Positions 1 through 13,370 of a stretch of 64,000 bases of DNA are shown here, in pieces. The translations under genes and the position numbers were made by a program. Within the stretch, counting starts at the first letter, position 1. Every line of letters starts with the position of its first letter. The DNA comes from Protonemura montana (lineage: Eukaryota; Arthropoda; Insecta; Plecoptera; Nemouridae). Where the stretch lies: NCBI GenBank assembly GCA_947568835.1, contig OX387604.1:7471860-7535859 (forward strand), in the 5' to 3' direction. The notes under the pieces are model-generated. The model was not told the DNA's origin. It searched no databases and worked only from the letters and a program-made list of their open reading frames with translations.

Positions 1-3000
1 TCTCAAATATTCCAGCTCTTAATAGTAGACACAAGAAAAATATCCATTATAACTTTCTCGAGATGTGCAAACTTCATCACATGTTGGCAAATATTGTGTT
101 TTGTCAGTCATGCTGATAGTACTATCAAACAAATCCGATTGTGCATTGTTTACATGTTGGTTATTCATACAAGGTCGTTTAACTTGTTAATCAGGGAAAC
201 TGTTCGGATCGATTTTCTTCAAAGAAAATAAAAACGCGTAAGGCAATTCAATGATCGTAATATTTATTTTTATTTTCCTATACCGGATGTGAGAAAACAC
301 GGAAAAGTGTTCTTGAGTTTCCTGTTGGGTCATGGAGACGCGTGAAAACGATATTAACGAGAAGAATACACTTTCCACTGAAGAAGAAATAAGTGGGTCC
401 CAGGTCATTTTATTTGACCTCATCGTAGAATTTTGAAGCATTATAATAATATTTAAGTGTATTGCGTCCTCGGGGGTGATATTATCGTCATAAAACTAAT
501 TATATCACATTAAAGCAGTCTCCCAAAGCACTGATAACGAGGTAGAAAGTGAAGACGTAAAGAATATTGTTATTCATCAGAAAAAGTCGCTAGATCGTCT
601 GAAGATGAGCCGTGTCCGTAGGCCCCGTCTCAAAATTGTTTCAACTCGATGATGAATTGATGAGAAAAGGGAAAGTAAAAATGTATGCTTAATTTTCAAA
701 CAAGAGCCAATTATGAAAAGAATCTGTTCTACCGGCGTTTTAAGGCTAGGCCCAAAAAATATGCACCAGCATTATTATTATAATGTTTGCTGCACTGGAT
801 TCAACTACTTGTAATGAGCTCTCGACCACCGAAAATGCATTGTTCCAGTAACTAATTAGTAATTACTCGCTTGTAATTATGTTTGTTCCAAATCTCTTAT
901 TTAAATTTAAAAAAAAAATGCAAAGTCCTGCAACAGTTAAAAAATAAGGTGTGCACTGTGCATTATACGTATACGACCTATTGACAATTCCACCTCGCGT
1001 TGAAGATGTGTCAAGTGCATATAAAACTTGAAAATAACTCGTGCATTATTTTGTATTAGTAGAGAAAGCTGAAGATGCTATGGGTACCGGTGAGAGTGAG
1101 TAGCTTACTGGAATTATTTGAGTACCTACATTGATTGTGTTTTCTCTCGATTGAGCTGCCTGATGGGGCCTACTCACTCCTACAATATCATCACTTCATC
1201 CTCGTGGATCAGTGAAAAGATATCGACGGTTTCCCACGTTGCTCACGTTGAACGCGATGCTGGATACATTGCATCTCAACATCTCACCACAATGCACTGA
1301 TGAGACTGCCACTGATTTATGCGGCAATGAGTAACGACTATAGTGGTTGTGGGGTAAGGTGAAAATAATTAACATTGACTCGTGCGCTGAATAATCTATT
1401 GAAAATATTAAACATAGTTTTTTTCAGTACTCCGGTGCATTCATATCTCTCGCCGCAATTCCCATGCACTGTTAAATTAAAAATTAAAAATTTAGCCCAA
1501 TAGTTAAACTGTGGGATCCATTTTTTTAAACAATCTTGAATAGGTCATAAAACTGAATAATCTTTTTCATTTTGACTACATAGATTAAGACGATGGTCTA
1601 CTTTTGAAATCGCATTGCGAATCATGTTCTTTAGGTTTAATCATTTTTACATATATCGACTTAAAATTATGACATTAGCTGTTACTTCAAGTGCCTCAGG
1701 AGGCAGGTGTACTTCCTTTCGACTTCTCATTCATTTCATTGATTTGACCAAGTGGCTTTACGCACGACTACCTTCTATGGTACTACCATGCAGAATAATG
1801 AATGGTATTAGCCCAAAGGTCGCGGTCCCTACTTGTCTGGTCACTCATAGGTCAACGTCAAGTTTAAAAACTGGTTTTTAAAGAGAACGTGTCGTCTGCT
1901 GTTGGGACCAAAGAAATGAGCCGTTTTGTGTATAAACTATTAATTATGAAGAGATTTTACTTCAAGTGCAATAAAACATCATGGTGAATCGGAAAGAGAA
2001 ACTGGAACCAAGTGCATAGTAGGAAAATGTAGCTTGGCATGACTTTTGACTTTTGAGATCTAAACGATTTCAACTGCCGCCACCGACGCCGCCAAAGCCG
2101 GCAGCGCCGGGACGCTCTCGCGTTGGTGATTGGTTGCCCAGGGCATGCTTTCGATTTCGGTGGTCGTGATTTGGCATCTCTGAGTAGGTCCAAGATCTCT
2201 TCATATAAGTGGAGCCAAACGAGTGTATGGGTAAGAATTTACACGAAGTTTTTTTTCTCTGTAATTCTAGGTGAGAAGCCGTGAAATCGATATATGTGTT
2301 ACAGTTATGGGCGTGAATTTAATTTTGTTTTGGAAATTTGGTTATGATTATCCCAAAATGTTTTGCTGGGGATTCCGGTTTGTATTGAGGATAAACCCAG
2401 GAATAATCAATTATGTATCAAGGAATAATTGTTCACTGTCATCGCATCTCGTTGCAAGGAGTTTTAATTCATTGTTTACAAAGTCTAAGTGTTTTGGACA
2501 CTTATTGTTTTCTAAAAATAACTTTACATTGAAAGGAAATATGGAAAAACAAAACAAAAAAATTTGGTCAGTTAACTTGCGTCTTGCAGCGTATGATCAA
2601 TTGTGATTGTTATAATTGTTTGGTTCTCGGGGGTGCTGGGGTGGGAGTGGGGTCTTGATCGAGTATGGATGGTTTTCGGCGATGTTTTTGCTTTTGTGGA
2701 TCCTACAGTGTGTTCTAGGTTACACATTACACACTAGAATCCACTATAGAAACCCGGAAAAAGAAAATATCGTTTGCAATTGAACAGAATTGATTACACA
2801 CACATGCATTGTCTACCTAAAAAGATTTGGTACAAAACAACGATGTTCAAATAAAGTTTGTTGCAACTTGAAACAATTCTGGGACAACACCGAGTAAAAA
2901 CTACAGAAAATAAGCAACTGAAAGTACTTACTTTTTTTTTTATCCCATGAGCATGGTTTTAATGACCCGAAACTAATTTATGTCATTTGTCGGTAAGTGC

Positions 3001-6000
3001 AAGGTATAAACATAATGGCTAGGTGCTACTTAACGACTCACAATAGATGTACCTAATGCTTGCGGACTTACGGTACTTAAAATAAAAAATAAAATACAAA
3101 AACAAAAAAAACTTTCGAATTAGGTGACAGATAATATTATGCCCGCAGTTAATAAAACACAGAGAAGTTTACATTACAGGTAAAATAATTGATTAATGCA
3201 CTATTTAACTAAATAATCTTATTCACTGATTTGTTTTATCAATGGACCTAATCGGTTTCACTATAAAACAAAAAAATGTTACTAATTCTTTGACTTACCG
3301 GTTTCATGACGATGCAGCAGCGAAGGAGTAGTGTTATCTCCGGTTGTTGCACTACGAATGAACTGAATCAAGCTTCGACGGTGCAAGGCATACGCTTATA
3401 AGACGCAGTGTGGGGGAGAGTGAACACCTTCTGCAGACCATCGGTCCACTGCCGCTGGCTGCAGATGCACCTCCATACCTCCATACCAAACCCAAAGCCA
3501 CATCCAATGCTGCTATCCACCACCACACTGTAAGTTAGGAACCACACGATTTGGTGACCGAAATTCGGGGCCGAGGTAACACCCCTACTTAGAGTCACAT
3601 ATATCCACGATTATAATAATGTAGAAGATATAAGCTTAAAATAATCTTATGAAAAAAATGTGGTATCCATGATTTATTTTATTTTACTCCAACTAAACTA
3701 TTCCAATAAAATTAGCAAAGTGGTTTGGGGTTGTTTATGACTTTTTCGCTTAAATGTATATCAATGAAATTGGGTGTAATACCAATTAGAAACAATTAAA
3801 CAACTTTAATTTATTTTGAAGTGATTTTCCAGTCGGACAAATTTCTGAGCCTTAATAACTTGAATTGTTGTATTGTGCGATTGAATAAAATCCATGAAAT
3901 TGAATTCAATTTTAGACCTGGAAGCAGTATACATTTCTGTTGCACTTGGATTAAGCTGCTTTAAAATTCAGAACCTAGGAAAAAAACTAATCTCGAAAAC
4001 AGGCATCTTATGAAGAAACAAAGACGGATCGCTATGTTTTTGGCGAGGGGAGAGGTGGAGGCATCAAATACTACGCTCTAGGCATCCATGGAGAGCCCGG
4101 CCCTTGGTTGCCTAAGTACACACCATACTTGCAGGTGTGCCGAAAATGTACGAACACATTACAAGAATTACGCAAAGGAGGTGCGAGCTTTACGAGAGAG
4201 AAAATAACGGTAACTTTAGAAAATTTTGAGCGAGCTGACTGATTTCATTATCGATGAAAATTACACACTTATATGTACTTCACTCTCAGCCTTAAGTTTC
4301 GCTGTACATTAACGATTCATGATTAGAATCGAGCCTAATTACTTAAATCAAAATGACATACAAGATTTTGTTAAATTTATTCCGTTTGAAATAATTGGAT
4401 CACACATAATCCAGCAGCCCTCATTTCAAAACTTCTGAATAATTGAAACCAGTATCAAGTTCAAGTATTCTGCTAAAAAAAAATGTAGATACGACTTGAG
4501 TCTGACAAATGTGACACATTTGCATACGGTAATACGACTTTTATTCTTCATTGTTGAGCGCAATTTCTAATCAACATCATATAAACGAAACGAGTACCCA
4601 CTATCAAATTGACCCATGCAACCTTTAATTATTCTTGCTTGTATGTTAAATAAAAATCTCCACGCCTTGTTGTTTGTAGGTAGTTTCTTTGTAATGTCTA
4701 GCGACATTACCTCTGAGTACAGGAACTATCGGAGGTCTAGCATCGTGGAGACATACCGGTAATAGGTGGGTGCGCGCTTCTCGTTTAGTGTCCCAAGACG
4801 GTGCTATACCAGCATCTTCACATGGCATCTTCAGCCTCGCCGTTCGGCAGACGCATTACAGGCATTACAGCCGCATGGGCCATAGAAAGTTTCAGTTTTT
4901 TCCGCTAAGTGAAAATGTCAAATCTCACGCATGATCAACAGATATTATATTAGAGCCTATGAAATTGTGGTTGATTTATCGTTGACACCCAATGGTTACT
5001 TACAGGTTGAACAAACTGACAGATTGTTCTTTTCCATGATTCGCTGCATCCATGTTTTCGAAAAAGCTCTCTCGGGTGGAATCTAGCTAATAACAATATG
5101 ATAATCTACGAACCTGCTCAATGGAAGTGTTTAACTATTTGAAGGACGCAATTTCTATCGTTAGATTGATAATCCGTCAGGCGCATTACCATTTTCAGCT
5201 CAACAGTCTGTTCTCATGGTTTTTGCAATTTCACTTTAGCTGATGACGGCCTAATATGTATGTCTCCTAATTATTGACAGATTCATCAAGCAAATTGGCA
5301 AATGGTAAGTACCAGTTCTAATGATTAGCGAAAAATTGCATAATCTCCCCATCGGTCAAGGCAATTATCCAACAAATCAATTTTCGTCTCGAGTCAGTCG
5401 AAAATTTATTTTTCTCTGTGCAGGTGTGTAGGCAACGTTACCTCCTTTATATTGTTTGAGGAAGTTTGTTTGATATGGCATGAAAATGTGTAAAGCGCTC
5501 GCACCGTGCGAACTTTCTTTCGCAAAGCAACACCTCAAGACTAATAATTCAATTAGCATAACGAGACTCTCAAAGATCATAATCCATTTCACTAAACAAT
5601 CGTGTATAGTACATGCTCCATACGAAGGTAGTAATTAAAACATAAGTGTTATCTTTAGAAATAATGAAAAATGTATTCAATTCAGAATCATACGCAGCTT
5701 TCAGCAGATTTAGCTTCCGTTTCCAAAAGATCAAGATTCAAAGAAAGTAAAAAATTGCAATGCTCAATAATTAAAATCGAATCAAATCAAAACTATTGTA
5801 ATCTTTCTGTAACGGAAATACTAATTCATGTTAAGCTGATTGTTATATTTTGTTAGAATTTAAAAGTGTGTAAACATGATACATATTGGCTAGCATACGA
5901 AAAAGGAATGCTAATACAAAAGAATTATAAACGTATTAGCCAAGGTGATAATAATAATAAAGTCAATAATAAGTAATACATTCTTTGGTACCTATACCTA

Positions 6001-7119
6001 AATGCATATGAAACAAATCTTATATAGAAACAAACCTCTAACTACATAACAGAGATATTTCTTCCACTTACTACTTCCAATAAAATAACATATTATAATA
6101 ACAAAACAATTTAGCAAAAAATAAAAATATATATGTTTTTAAAACGGGTTAGTCTGGAAGTGTCTTAAGATATGACTCAAAGAGACTGCAGCCATTTAAC
6201 TGATAACATTAGTAAAATCTCTAGTAAATCGGTTGTATCTTCGTCAACATGGATTTCAATCCGTTGAGAATAGAACCACAAGATATCTTTAAAACGGAAT
6301 TAACTTTAACCTAGACTTTCAAAACCACAACTCATCTCGACTCGATAATTTATAGGTATAGGAAGGTAGGTAGGCCGGAGTCCTCCTCTAATACAAGCTT
6401 GCAACTTATTTGCAAGGTATCTGACGAAGGAGGACGTCTAAATTTCTCATCACATTCACTTTTTGGGGCGCACCATGGCCCGGTCGACCCCAAAAATTTT
6501 GCCAAGTGTCAAAATGTTTTTTACAGCTTTCAATTTCTTCCTTACGAGCCAACTACAAAGCAAACATGAAATCTATTATCTTTCATAGTTAATCAATCAT
6601 AATTCGGATATAAGTATTAATTATTCGCTTAAAAGGACTAACAGGATATTTTATCGGTGGGTTGTTCCTACCTGCATCAATTGCTGTTTTCTGTTGACTT
6701 GTTGTGTTAGTATGTCAATGTATTCGATACAGGTATCGTGATGTATCCTGTTTTAATCGAAATCAGTTATTAAGCCCATATATTTGGGTTCTAATTAAAC
6801 AGCATACATTATTTGGCACGATAAAGTAAAATTTACCCTGGTTTGATGCGTGCGTAGTGCGTAACATCGGTAGACGATAGAGGGTGTCTATCTACTAGAG
6901 CGGCTCTCCTCCGAGTCAATAAAGGAACCAGCTCGATGCCCCCAGTTATCTGTAACATGGTATCAATGGTACTATCGAGTAGAAACCAACTTTCTGAGCT
7001 CAAAATTCATATGTACATACGAATCAAACAACATGCACTCAGCTCTCATTTGAAACATAAGTACGCGATTCGATCCTGCAATAACGCAATTGAGTGCAAT
7101 TGAGTCCAGTGATAGTTAC
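1..7119. other. no supported gene; AT-rich intergenic or intronic DNA
   Basis: Open frames here are short (under about 110 codons), lack splice-linked neighbours and resemble no family I know. The only compositional exception is a GC- and CpG-rich patch near 2060-2230, listed separately. The stretch may hold the 3' end of the minus-strand gene at 7.1-9.85 kb, whose last recognised exon ends with an open donor at 7120. Confidence 0.5.
2060..2240 (+). promoter_or_regulatory. GC/CpG-rich promoter-like patch
   Basis: This short patch is rich in GCC/CGCC in otherwise AT-rich DNA. It contains gattggttg (an inverted CCAAT box), then a TATA-like catataag near 2200. Downstream a donor-like ATGG|GTAAGA falls at about 2227-2236. 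I infer a possible plus-strand promoter and first exon. I cannot link it to a coding exon, so this is a suggestion only. Confidence 0.25.
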
Positions 7120-9849
7120 CTGGTTCGGCGGATCCGAATCGATGACCTTGGCTTTGACAGCTGCGAGAACAGCCTTTCCATCGCTTGAACTCGAAGCTAG
7201 GGACTCGCTAGCTACATTGCTTATTGCAAGCAGCTGATTTGTTGGTTGCGATTTGTTCGATTCCTTCTCAAACATTTTCCGCGAAGTTCTTTCGTTTTCC
7301 GCTGGTTTTCTTATTTGCTTCGCCTCGACTTGTCTTAAAGCAGATTCATTACTCCACCCCTAAAAAGTCCGCATATATTATTTTTTAAATGAACATAAAG
7401 TTTTTACAGGTTTGCAAAGAATCCCAAGGCCAAATAATGAATGTGCATTGTGGCATATGTGACGCAATGCAGTTTCTGTTCTAAACAGTGGCACTGGCTA
7501 GCTTGCGTCTAGTCTAAAAGTCTGGCTAGCTATGCAATCCATAGTGCTAGCTCAATGGTGTTCGTGAAAATTACACGTTTTTCAGGCATTCGAACAATAG
7601 AATTAATGAATGGAAACCGAAACGATAAAATGACAAAACTTTCTCAAAGGTAAAACATAAAATAACATGGGCAGCTAGCAACGGGAATTTCATTCCAAGC
7701 CTCTTTTTCTCTTGCAAAAACTAAAAAAATTGCAGTGGTCTATGATGTCTTGTTGTTTCAATATTAAAATTTCAGAATATCTTCCTCACTTTTCTACGAG
7801 TGGTCATGAAATAAGCTGGGCCCATCGTTAGGCAATGTGACCATGTCATTTACAATCTGTTGAGCCTGCCGAAGTGAGTGTCGTAGCTGTCTAGTTGATT
7901 GGGTGGCCCAAGCACAGCGTGTGTGAAATGCAACGGAAAAGCACTAATTTCAAATTAGTGTCATTATTGCAATCACTATTTCTATTTACTATTGAGATGA
8001 AAAGGATAACTGCTGTTTCGTTTCATGTGTGGCCTGGTTTCCATTGGGACAAAAATTTGTTAATCTTCCAAGTGTAGAAGTTTTAGACGTTGTCTTTGTT
8101 CTGCTGTAGAATCCGTGAAAATTGAGACGCCATAAATTTAAATTTGTTATCGGATAATCTTAGGCAATCTAGTATCATAACTTAGAATAAATGGAATCGC
8201 CGTTCACGTTCGATTGTATCTTTAAGAAACCGAGCCAAAACCAAAGCAATTGATTCCCACTGACATGAAACCAGGCCATTAAACGCATGGGAAGCGGTGA
8301 CGGGATGGGAAAATCTCGTCCGTTCCCGAAAAGCGTTCACGTACCAAGGAATGAAGGAATTTAAATCCAACAGTTCGGGGATGTCTCCAAGGAGCGCCCC
8401 CTGGCCCCCTTTTGCCCCATGGGCTCGCCATAGACAACTGATGCAAGCTCAAGTTAGAACAACATAATCAAGTATCACCAATATTTACTCAAATGGGATC
8501 GAAGGTTCTCTGTACTTTCGCCTAAAATAAGTACTTCTAAACGATGGTACCTCTTTGATAGTGGAGGAGAATACTGAAATAGTACCTATCCGGTGATAGA
8601 ATACAAATAAGAAAAAAGCCTGGATTTGCGTTTCAATTAATTTGTGACTAAATTTACGGAACAAAGAGAACAGAAAAAGTTACGAGGAATTCAAACTGTG
8701 CTCAAATGTAGTTTACCAGTTTCCGTTCAAAATCGGCGGCTCTTCGCATCTCATCCATCTTGAGCCGGTGTCTTTCATTCACCATCTTATCTACACAAAC
8801 CCAAGAAAAAAGTTAGAAGAATAATTTCTCAGAGAAATGATCGACTTGGTGCATCCAGGTACCAAGACCTAGTTGGCCAAATGTGAGTGTCTAACCGAGC
8901 TGTTGTTTGTAGATGAGTTGCTCTTTTGCTGCGACTCGGTACCGCAGCTCGTTGTCCACGGTTCTCCTGGTGTGGTCATGGAATTGGAACCGGAGGATCG
9001 GATCTGCTCTGTAGAGCACATTCAGGTGCCCAGACTTTGTTCTTTGGGGTGCCCCTCCTCCCGGCCGACCCATTAGCACGTTTCCACCCCCCTGGCAGCA
9101 AATCGTTATTAACCACCAAAACTTCCCGAAAATGCACTTGTGACTGGTGCATATTGACAGCCCTACATACCATTTTATTATTTTCGATCTCCGGTATTAA
9201 TTTCCTCTTCCTGATTGAGTCTTGATTAGGAGCACCACAGCCTGGTCGTCCCCAAGGTGAATATTCGGGCAGCATCCCCTTCATCTTTCAAAACAGCAAA
9301 ATGAATATTACCTTTGTATCCTGACCGATTCAATGTTTTCCACAGTAAAATTCTTAACATGATTAAAATAACACTGCGGTAAAGAAAGTTGATTCGATTT
9401 GAAGTGTGTTTTTTGGAACAGCTTGGCTGATGTTCAGAGGCTCTCGTAGTGAAGTCAGAAGCTGCCACTATCCGCAACTATCTGCGTCACAACACTGCAG
9501 TACGGCTAGCCTACCACTCAGGTACGGTGGTCTCCGACTAAGTGTGCGAATCAGCAATCCGCAATCCGGCCAAGAACCACCCTACACGCCTCATGATCTT
9601 ATCTCCATCGTACCAGTCAAAACCAGTCTCACAATCCACCAGCAGTATTTCGAAATCGAACACGAACATTTCAGAATTATACGGTAGATCACAAATTAAC
9701 TTCAAAATTTTAAGAAGTTTTTTTTTGCATTGTACTCACCTCATCGATCTCTCGTTTTTTCTCGACCCACTGAGCTTCTTTCTTCCGTCTCCAAATTTCT
9801 AATCCTTCTTCGGCCATAATCCGTTGTCTTTCCCTCCTCCTTTCATCTC
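7120..9849 (-). CDS. unrecognised coiled-coil protein with two GRPGxGAP motifs (internal exons, partial)
   Basis: Five exons read on the minus strand in this order: 9740-9849, 9171-9284, 8896-9091, 8717-8790, 7120-7359. Every junction has GT/AG ends and all phases agree (0, 0, 1, 0 across the four introns), giving about 244 residues without a stop. The first exon is a highly charged helix rich in Arg, Glu and Lys. The second carries SPWGRPGCGAP and the third MGRPGGGAP. The third and fourth continue into a basic/acidic helix (ELRYRV, KQQLDKMVNERH). The last is rich in Ser, Asn and Gln. Both ends are open: the upstream exon must end with one spare base, and the 7120 donor needs a further exon. 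I do not recognise the protein and assign no function. It resembles charged, coiled-coil cytoskeletal or centrosomal proteins in composition only. I am confident it is coding because of the motif repetition and the phase agreement. Confidence 0.72.
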
Positions 9850-10779
9850 CTGAATTACGAAACATTTTCTTACAAGCGAAGCCCCACCGTTGCTATTTTA
9901 AACTAAGTACATTCTTAGAGAATTTTCAAGATGAACTTCACTTCCTCTCTCCACCAACTATCTGTTCACTATTCTACTTAGACCTTGACAATGGGGTAAC
10001 TGCTGACACTACATGGTCTCGTGTGGCCTACAACCCACAACAGGCGCAGCATTAAAGCACGTGTGCTGTTTTCTGACAACTGAGAAGCTCGCCTGGCTGG
10101 CGTACTCCGCTCACTGTGCTGTTTGGCGGCGGATAGAGCCAAGGATAAGCGCCCCCGCCTAAAGTTTACCGATACGCTGGTGGTAGGGTACTGGTGGTAC
10201 CATCACCGAATAGCATCCAATGAACGAACTTTGAGCCATAGATCGATAAAAGTAATTTGCACCGATAAAAGCGAACCTACGTACTCCTAGTTTTCCAAAT
10301 AACTAGTGGTTAGTGTGTTAATTACACAGAAAATGATCACATTCATGGTTATCTTGTGTAGGTGGTCGTCGTCTACCAGCATTTGCAATATTGCGGTTAA
10401 GTAGGGGAATGGGTGTTGTCATCTCAAGAAACTAGCAAAAAGTGAAAATAAAAATCCATGAAACAACTTTTTAAAATTGTCGTAAGTTATGCCTTATATT
10501 GTGTTCTTCATACAGTTCGTCAAAACACATAACAGTTTATTTTGTAATTTCAGCATACACAATCAAGTACCCACCAAAAATTAGAACATAAAAATTAAAT
10601 ATTAAAAATAGAGTTGATCAAAATCAATTGGGTTTATAGATACAATGTGAAGTTCAGCACTAATGTTGTATTATCTTTGCGAAAAGTGCCAGGTGATGAA
10701 TTCTATCCCCATAAACATTGTGGTCATCCACAGATGGAGTCACCGTCATTTCGAGTCTTTGTTTGAAATTAAACATTTT

Positions 10780-10975
10780 GAGGCTGGTTAACGCTCAATC
10801 AATCTTTGTTAATGCTAACATCAATGATTTATTTATTATATATGTATCAATCTTTTGTAGTCATTTCATTTTTTAATTGTCGAGGTTGAAAAGGAAGGCC
10901 GCAAGCAAGCCAAAAGGACGGCCTCAAGACCCATGTTTTGGAGGCTGTAAAACGTTTAACATTAGCGCTGTAACT
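10780..10975 (+). repeat. dispersed repeat family R, copy 1
   Basis: It starts near ggctggttaacgctcaat and ends near gtttaacattagcgctg. The same ordered blocks occur at about 49.03-49.25 kb on the same strand, and at 19.16-19.38 and 54.43-54.61 kb on the opposite strand. No coding capacity and no clear terminal inverted repeats; SINE-like in size. Confidence 0.6.
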
Positions 10976-11631
10976 CTTCAATACAAATTTCAAACACCAT
11001 TTCAAATTTAGATAGACACGTGTGTTAGACACACTTATAAATAAACCCATATATTCAGCTCTACATGTAATGTAGAAATAAAATATCATTCGTGTCATCA
11101 TTGAAGAGCAAAGCATACAGAAAAAAGTCAGCAGCACTTTTGCCCACATTCAAATACTTATGCCATATAAACAATATACAAAAACGCGAAAACACATAAG
11201 CAAAACCACTTATTCCGAAGTTTAGTAGGTGCATATCCTCCTCACATTTCAAAACTCATTAATTGAAGTTGTGCAAGTTTCTGTGAAACTAAAATACTTA
11301 TGCATTTAAGGAAATGCTCATTTTAAGTTACAATTAAACATTGTAAAGTGGAAACCAATTCCATGTTGGGGCTCAACATGGCCCATGCCCTTTGACTCGG
11401 CATGCATTTAACCTTCTGAAAATTTAGTTAGGTTGGTGGAGACAGCCTGATTGTTGATTGAATATTTACTGGTCACTGTCATTCTGTACCAGAAAAGCCA
11501 AGGTCACTCAAATTGAGTTAGATATGAAAACTATCTATTTTTTTGTAACTGACATGTGAATAAATTGATTTTAAACATGCATTTACAAAATACTAGAAAG
11601 TTCAGCATATTAAAAACTCCAAAATAAAAAG

Positions 11632-11637
11632 TTTATT
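11632..11637 (-). terminator. polyadenylation signal AATAAA for Sec11
   Basis: AATAAA lies on the minus strand about 80 nt past the Sec11 stop codon, a usual 3' UTR distance. Confidence 0.5.
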
Positions 11638-11716
11638 GTAAATTACAAAAGTAAATCCTTATCAAAAACCTTCTTCTGTCAGAATCTTGAGTGCCGTGAC
11701 CATTTTCATGTAGAAG

Positions 11717-13370
11717 TTATTCTCGGTGGACCAGCACGTATATTCCAAGGCAAGCCAGGACTGCATACTGCAATAACAAAAAAATGAAATTTTAACTGCT
11801 GTCGATCTAATAGACATTGAAAGGAGTTTTAGACCGGATTCTGCGACTAGTGTTTGAATAGAATAACAAATAAAGTGAGAGTTGGATTGGCAAAGTTGTT
11901 CAGAGCTGTGTGTGTTGTGGGTGATGTGTTAAAAGGTTTTGCTCTGTTGAGATTGACTTGCAGTCTTAAAAAGAATCTAAAAAGTTGACGTTTTGTCGGC
12001 ATTGGCGTTGAAATCCTCAGTACTGCACATTCTAGAAGATGTCGATGCCAACGCTGACGAAACGTCGACTTTCTATGTCCTTATTAGTACCGCAAGTCAA
12101 TCTCAACAGAGCAAAACCGTTAAACACACCATCGAATTGAGAGTTTTGGAGCAATCAAGGCAAGCAGTCAGTAACTTTAATGACTTGATACATGGCATGG
12201 CAATAATGCATTGGTGTCCGATTAGATCAATCTAACTCACCTTGAAATTTGGGTATTCGTTCATGTAGATGGTAACCATTCCGACGTAAGGGAGAAATCC
12301 TCTGGCCCGGCCCACCACATCTTTTTTTGTTAACCAAAGTTGTCCTGGAGCGTACAGCCCTCGATCATCAACACTGTTATTGTCTCCTTTAGTAAGAAAT
12401 TTTACAGTGCCGTTTGATCTGCGAACAAACAAGTCACAATATAAAGTACGCCTTTAGATAAAGTTACAAACCAGAAAGGCTTAAGAATGTATTAATGCAT
12501 CATTTCATAGCATACTTCTCGTGGAGCTTGAGGACACGGTGTACAATAGGAATATCACGGCCTTCGACTTTAAATACGACAATTTCTCCAACTCTGACGG
12601 GTTCTTCTTTATAGTTTGTGAGGAAAAGTAAGTCTCCCCGATGAAAAGCTGGCTCCATACTCCCGCTGCAGAAATAATGTTAGTGATTAGGAAAGTACTG
12701 CCTTCATTGATAATTGGCATTCAGAAATAGAACTTGTCAAAAAATGCATATATTGGTTTCAGAACGAGAACCAATGGCAAATAATGATCACATCCTTTTG
12801 CTACCGCACGACTACACAGCATAATAAAGAAATAATATGCACAAAGCATTATCAAGTGAGAAAATCTGCTACAGTATGTTATGCAGCGACAATGTCATGA
12901 CATTAAAAAGTACCTGGAAAGGTAGCAACAAGTTAACAGGTGCCTAATATTGGACATCCATTATGAGTATATTGCCCACGATTGACGACAGAAGTATTTA
13001 CAACAGACTTCAACAATACATCCATAAAAACTGTTCTGTTATATCATAAAATGATAAAAGCAAATTAAGGCAACAAACCTCAGAACAACAACGATCGGAC
13101 TTTCGCTGCCAGTTACTACCATTAGGCCTTTCCAAATCATCAAGGCAGATGAAACTATCATACCAAAGCTTAGTAGCTGGTAAAGAAACTGAAACAGAAA
13201 GAAATATTGACAAGTTACATTTGAAACAAACAATTAGTTGTGCAAAATTATTTCACATATCACTGACATAACGACAGTGGTTACACCCCCTTATGTTTGA
13301 TTGATTCCCACGTTTGACCCACCTGTCTCTTATTCATGCGCTTCACATCGTCTAAGAAGTATTTCAGCAT
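11717..13370 (-). CDS. Sec11: signal peptidase complex catalytic subunit SEC11
   Basis: Endoplasmic reticulum membrane serine protease that removes signal peptides from secretory proteins as the catalytic subunit of the signal peptidase complex. Exons in order: 13323-13370, 13079-13188, 12516-12665, 12241-12418, 11717-11767. All phases agree, giving 178 residues; human SEC11A has 179. The start is the ATG at 13370 ([16 protein letters not shown]), matching the family's N-terminus. A membrane anchor spans about residues 20-38. The catalytic box SGSMEPAF puts the nucleophile at Ser55. His95 lies in IPIVHRV, and the acidic residue is in GDNN...VDDRGLY (Asp121 by analogy with human Asp122). The C-terminus is a hydrophobic segment ending LVHRE. 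The gene looks intact. Its last intron contains a foldback element at 11.9-12.1 kb. Identity is near certain; the A versus C paralogue distinction does not apply to most insects. Confidence 0.96.
11918..12133. mobile_element. foldback MITE-like element, copy 1 (in Sec11 intron 4)
   Basis: Long inverted repeat. The left arm contains gttttgctctgttgagattg and acttgcagtc. The right arm, read in reverse complement, contains the same gctctgttgagattgacttg. Pairing continues through the interior (gttgacgttttgtc against gacgaaacgtcgac; ggcattggcg against cgatgccaacg). A second, diverged member is at 43.0 kb. It has no transposase. The open frames inside it on the plus strand are by-products of the palindrome. 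Confidence 0.75.

Larger units (their letters stand above)
9850..11716. other. intergenic or intronic DNA with a dispersed repeat copy
   Basis: No coding exon is supported. It includes one copy of a dispersed repeat at about 10780-10975, and a somewhat GC-rich patch near 10040-10200 that could hold the promoter of the gene below. Upstream exons of the 7.1-9.85 kb gene may lie here or beyond Sec11. Confidence 0.45.

Noticed and set aside
3299-3362. A 64-nt minus-strand segment ending at a good donor (G|GTAAGTC) that could continue the 7.1-9.85 kb gene in phase
   Set aside because: The frame fits, but the putative acceptor has no pyrimidine tract and 64 nt of open frame proves nothing. It needs RNA-seq.
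11993-12235. 80-codon plus frame opposite Sec11
   Set aside because: It lies within the right half of the foldback element in a Sec11 intron.
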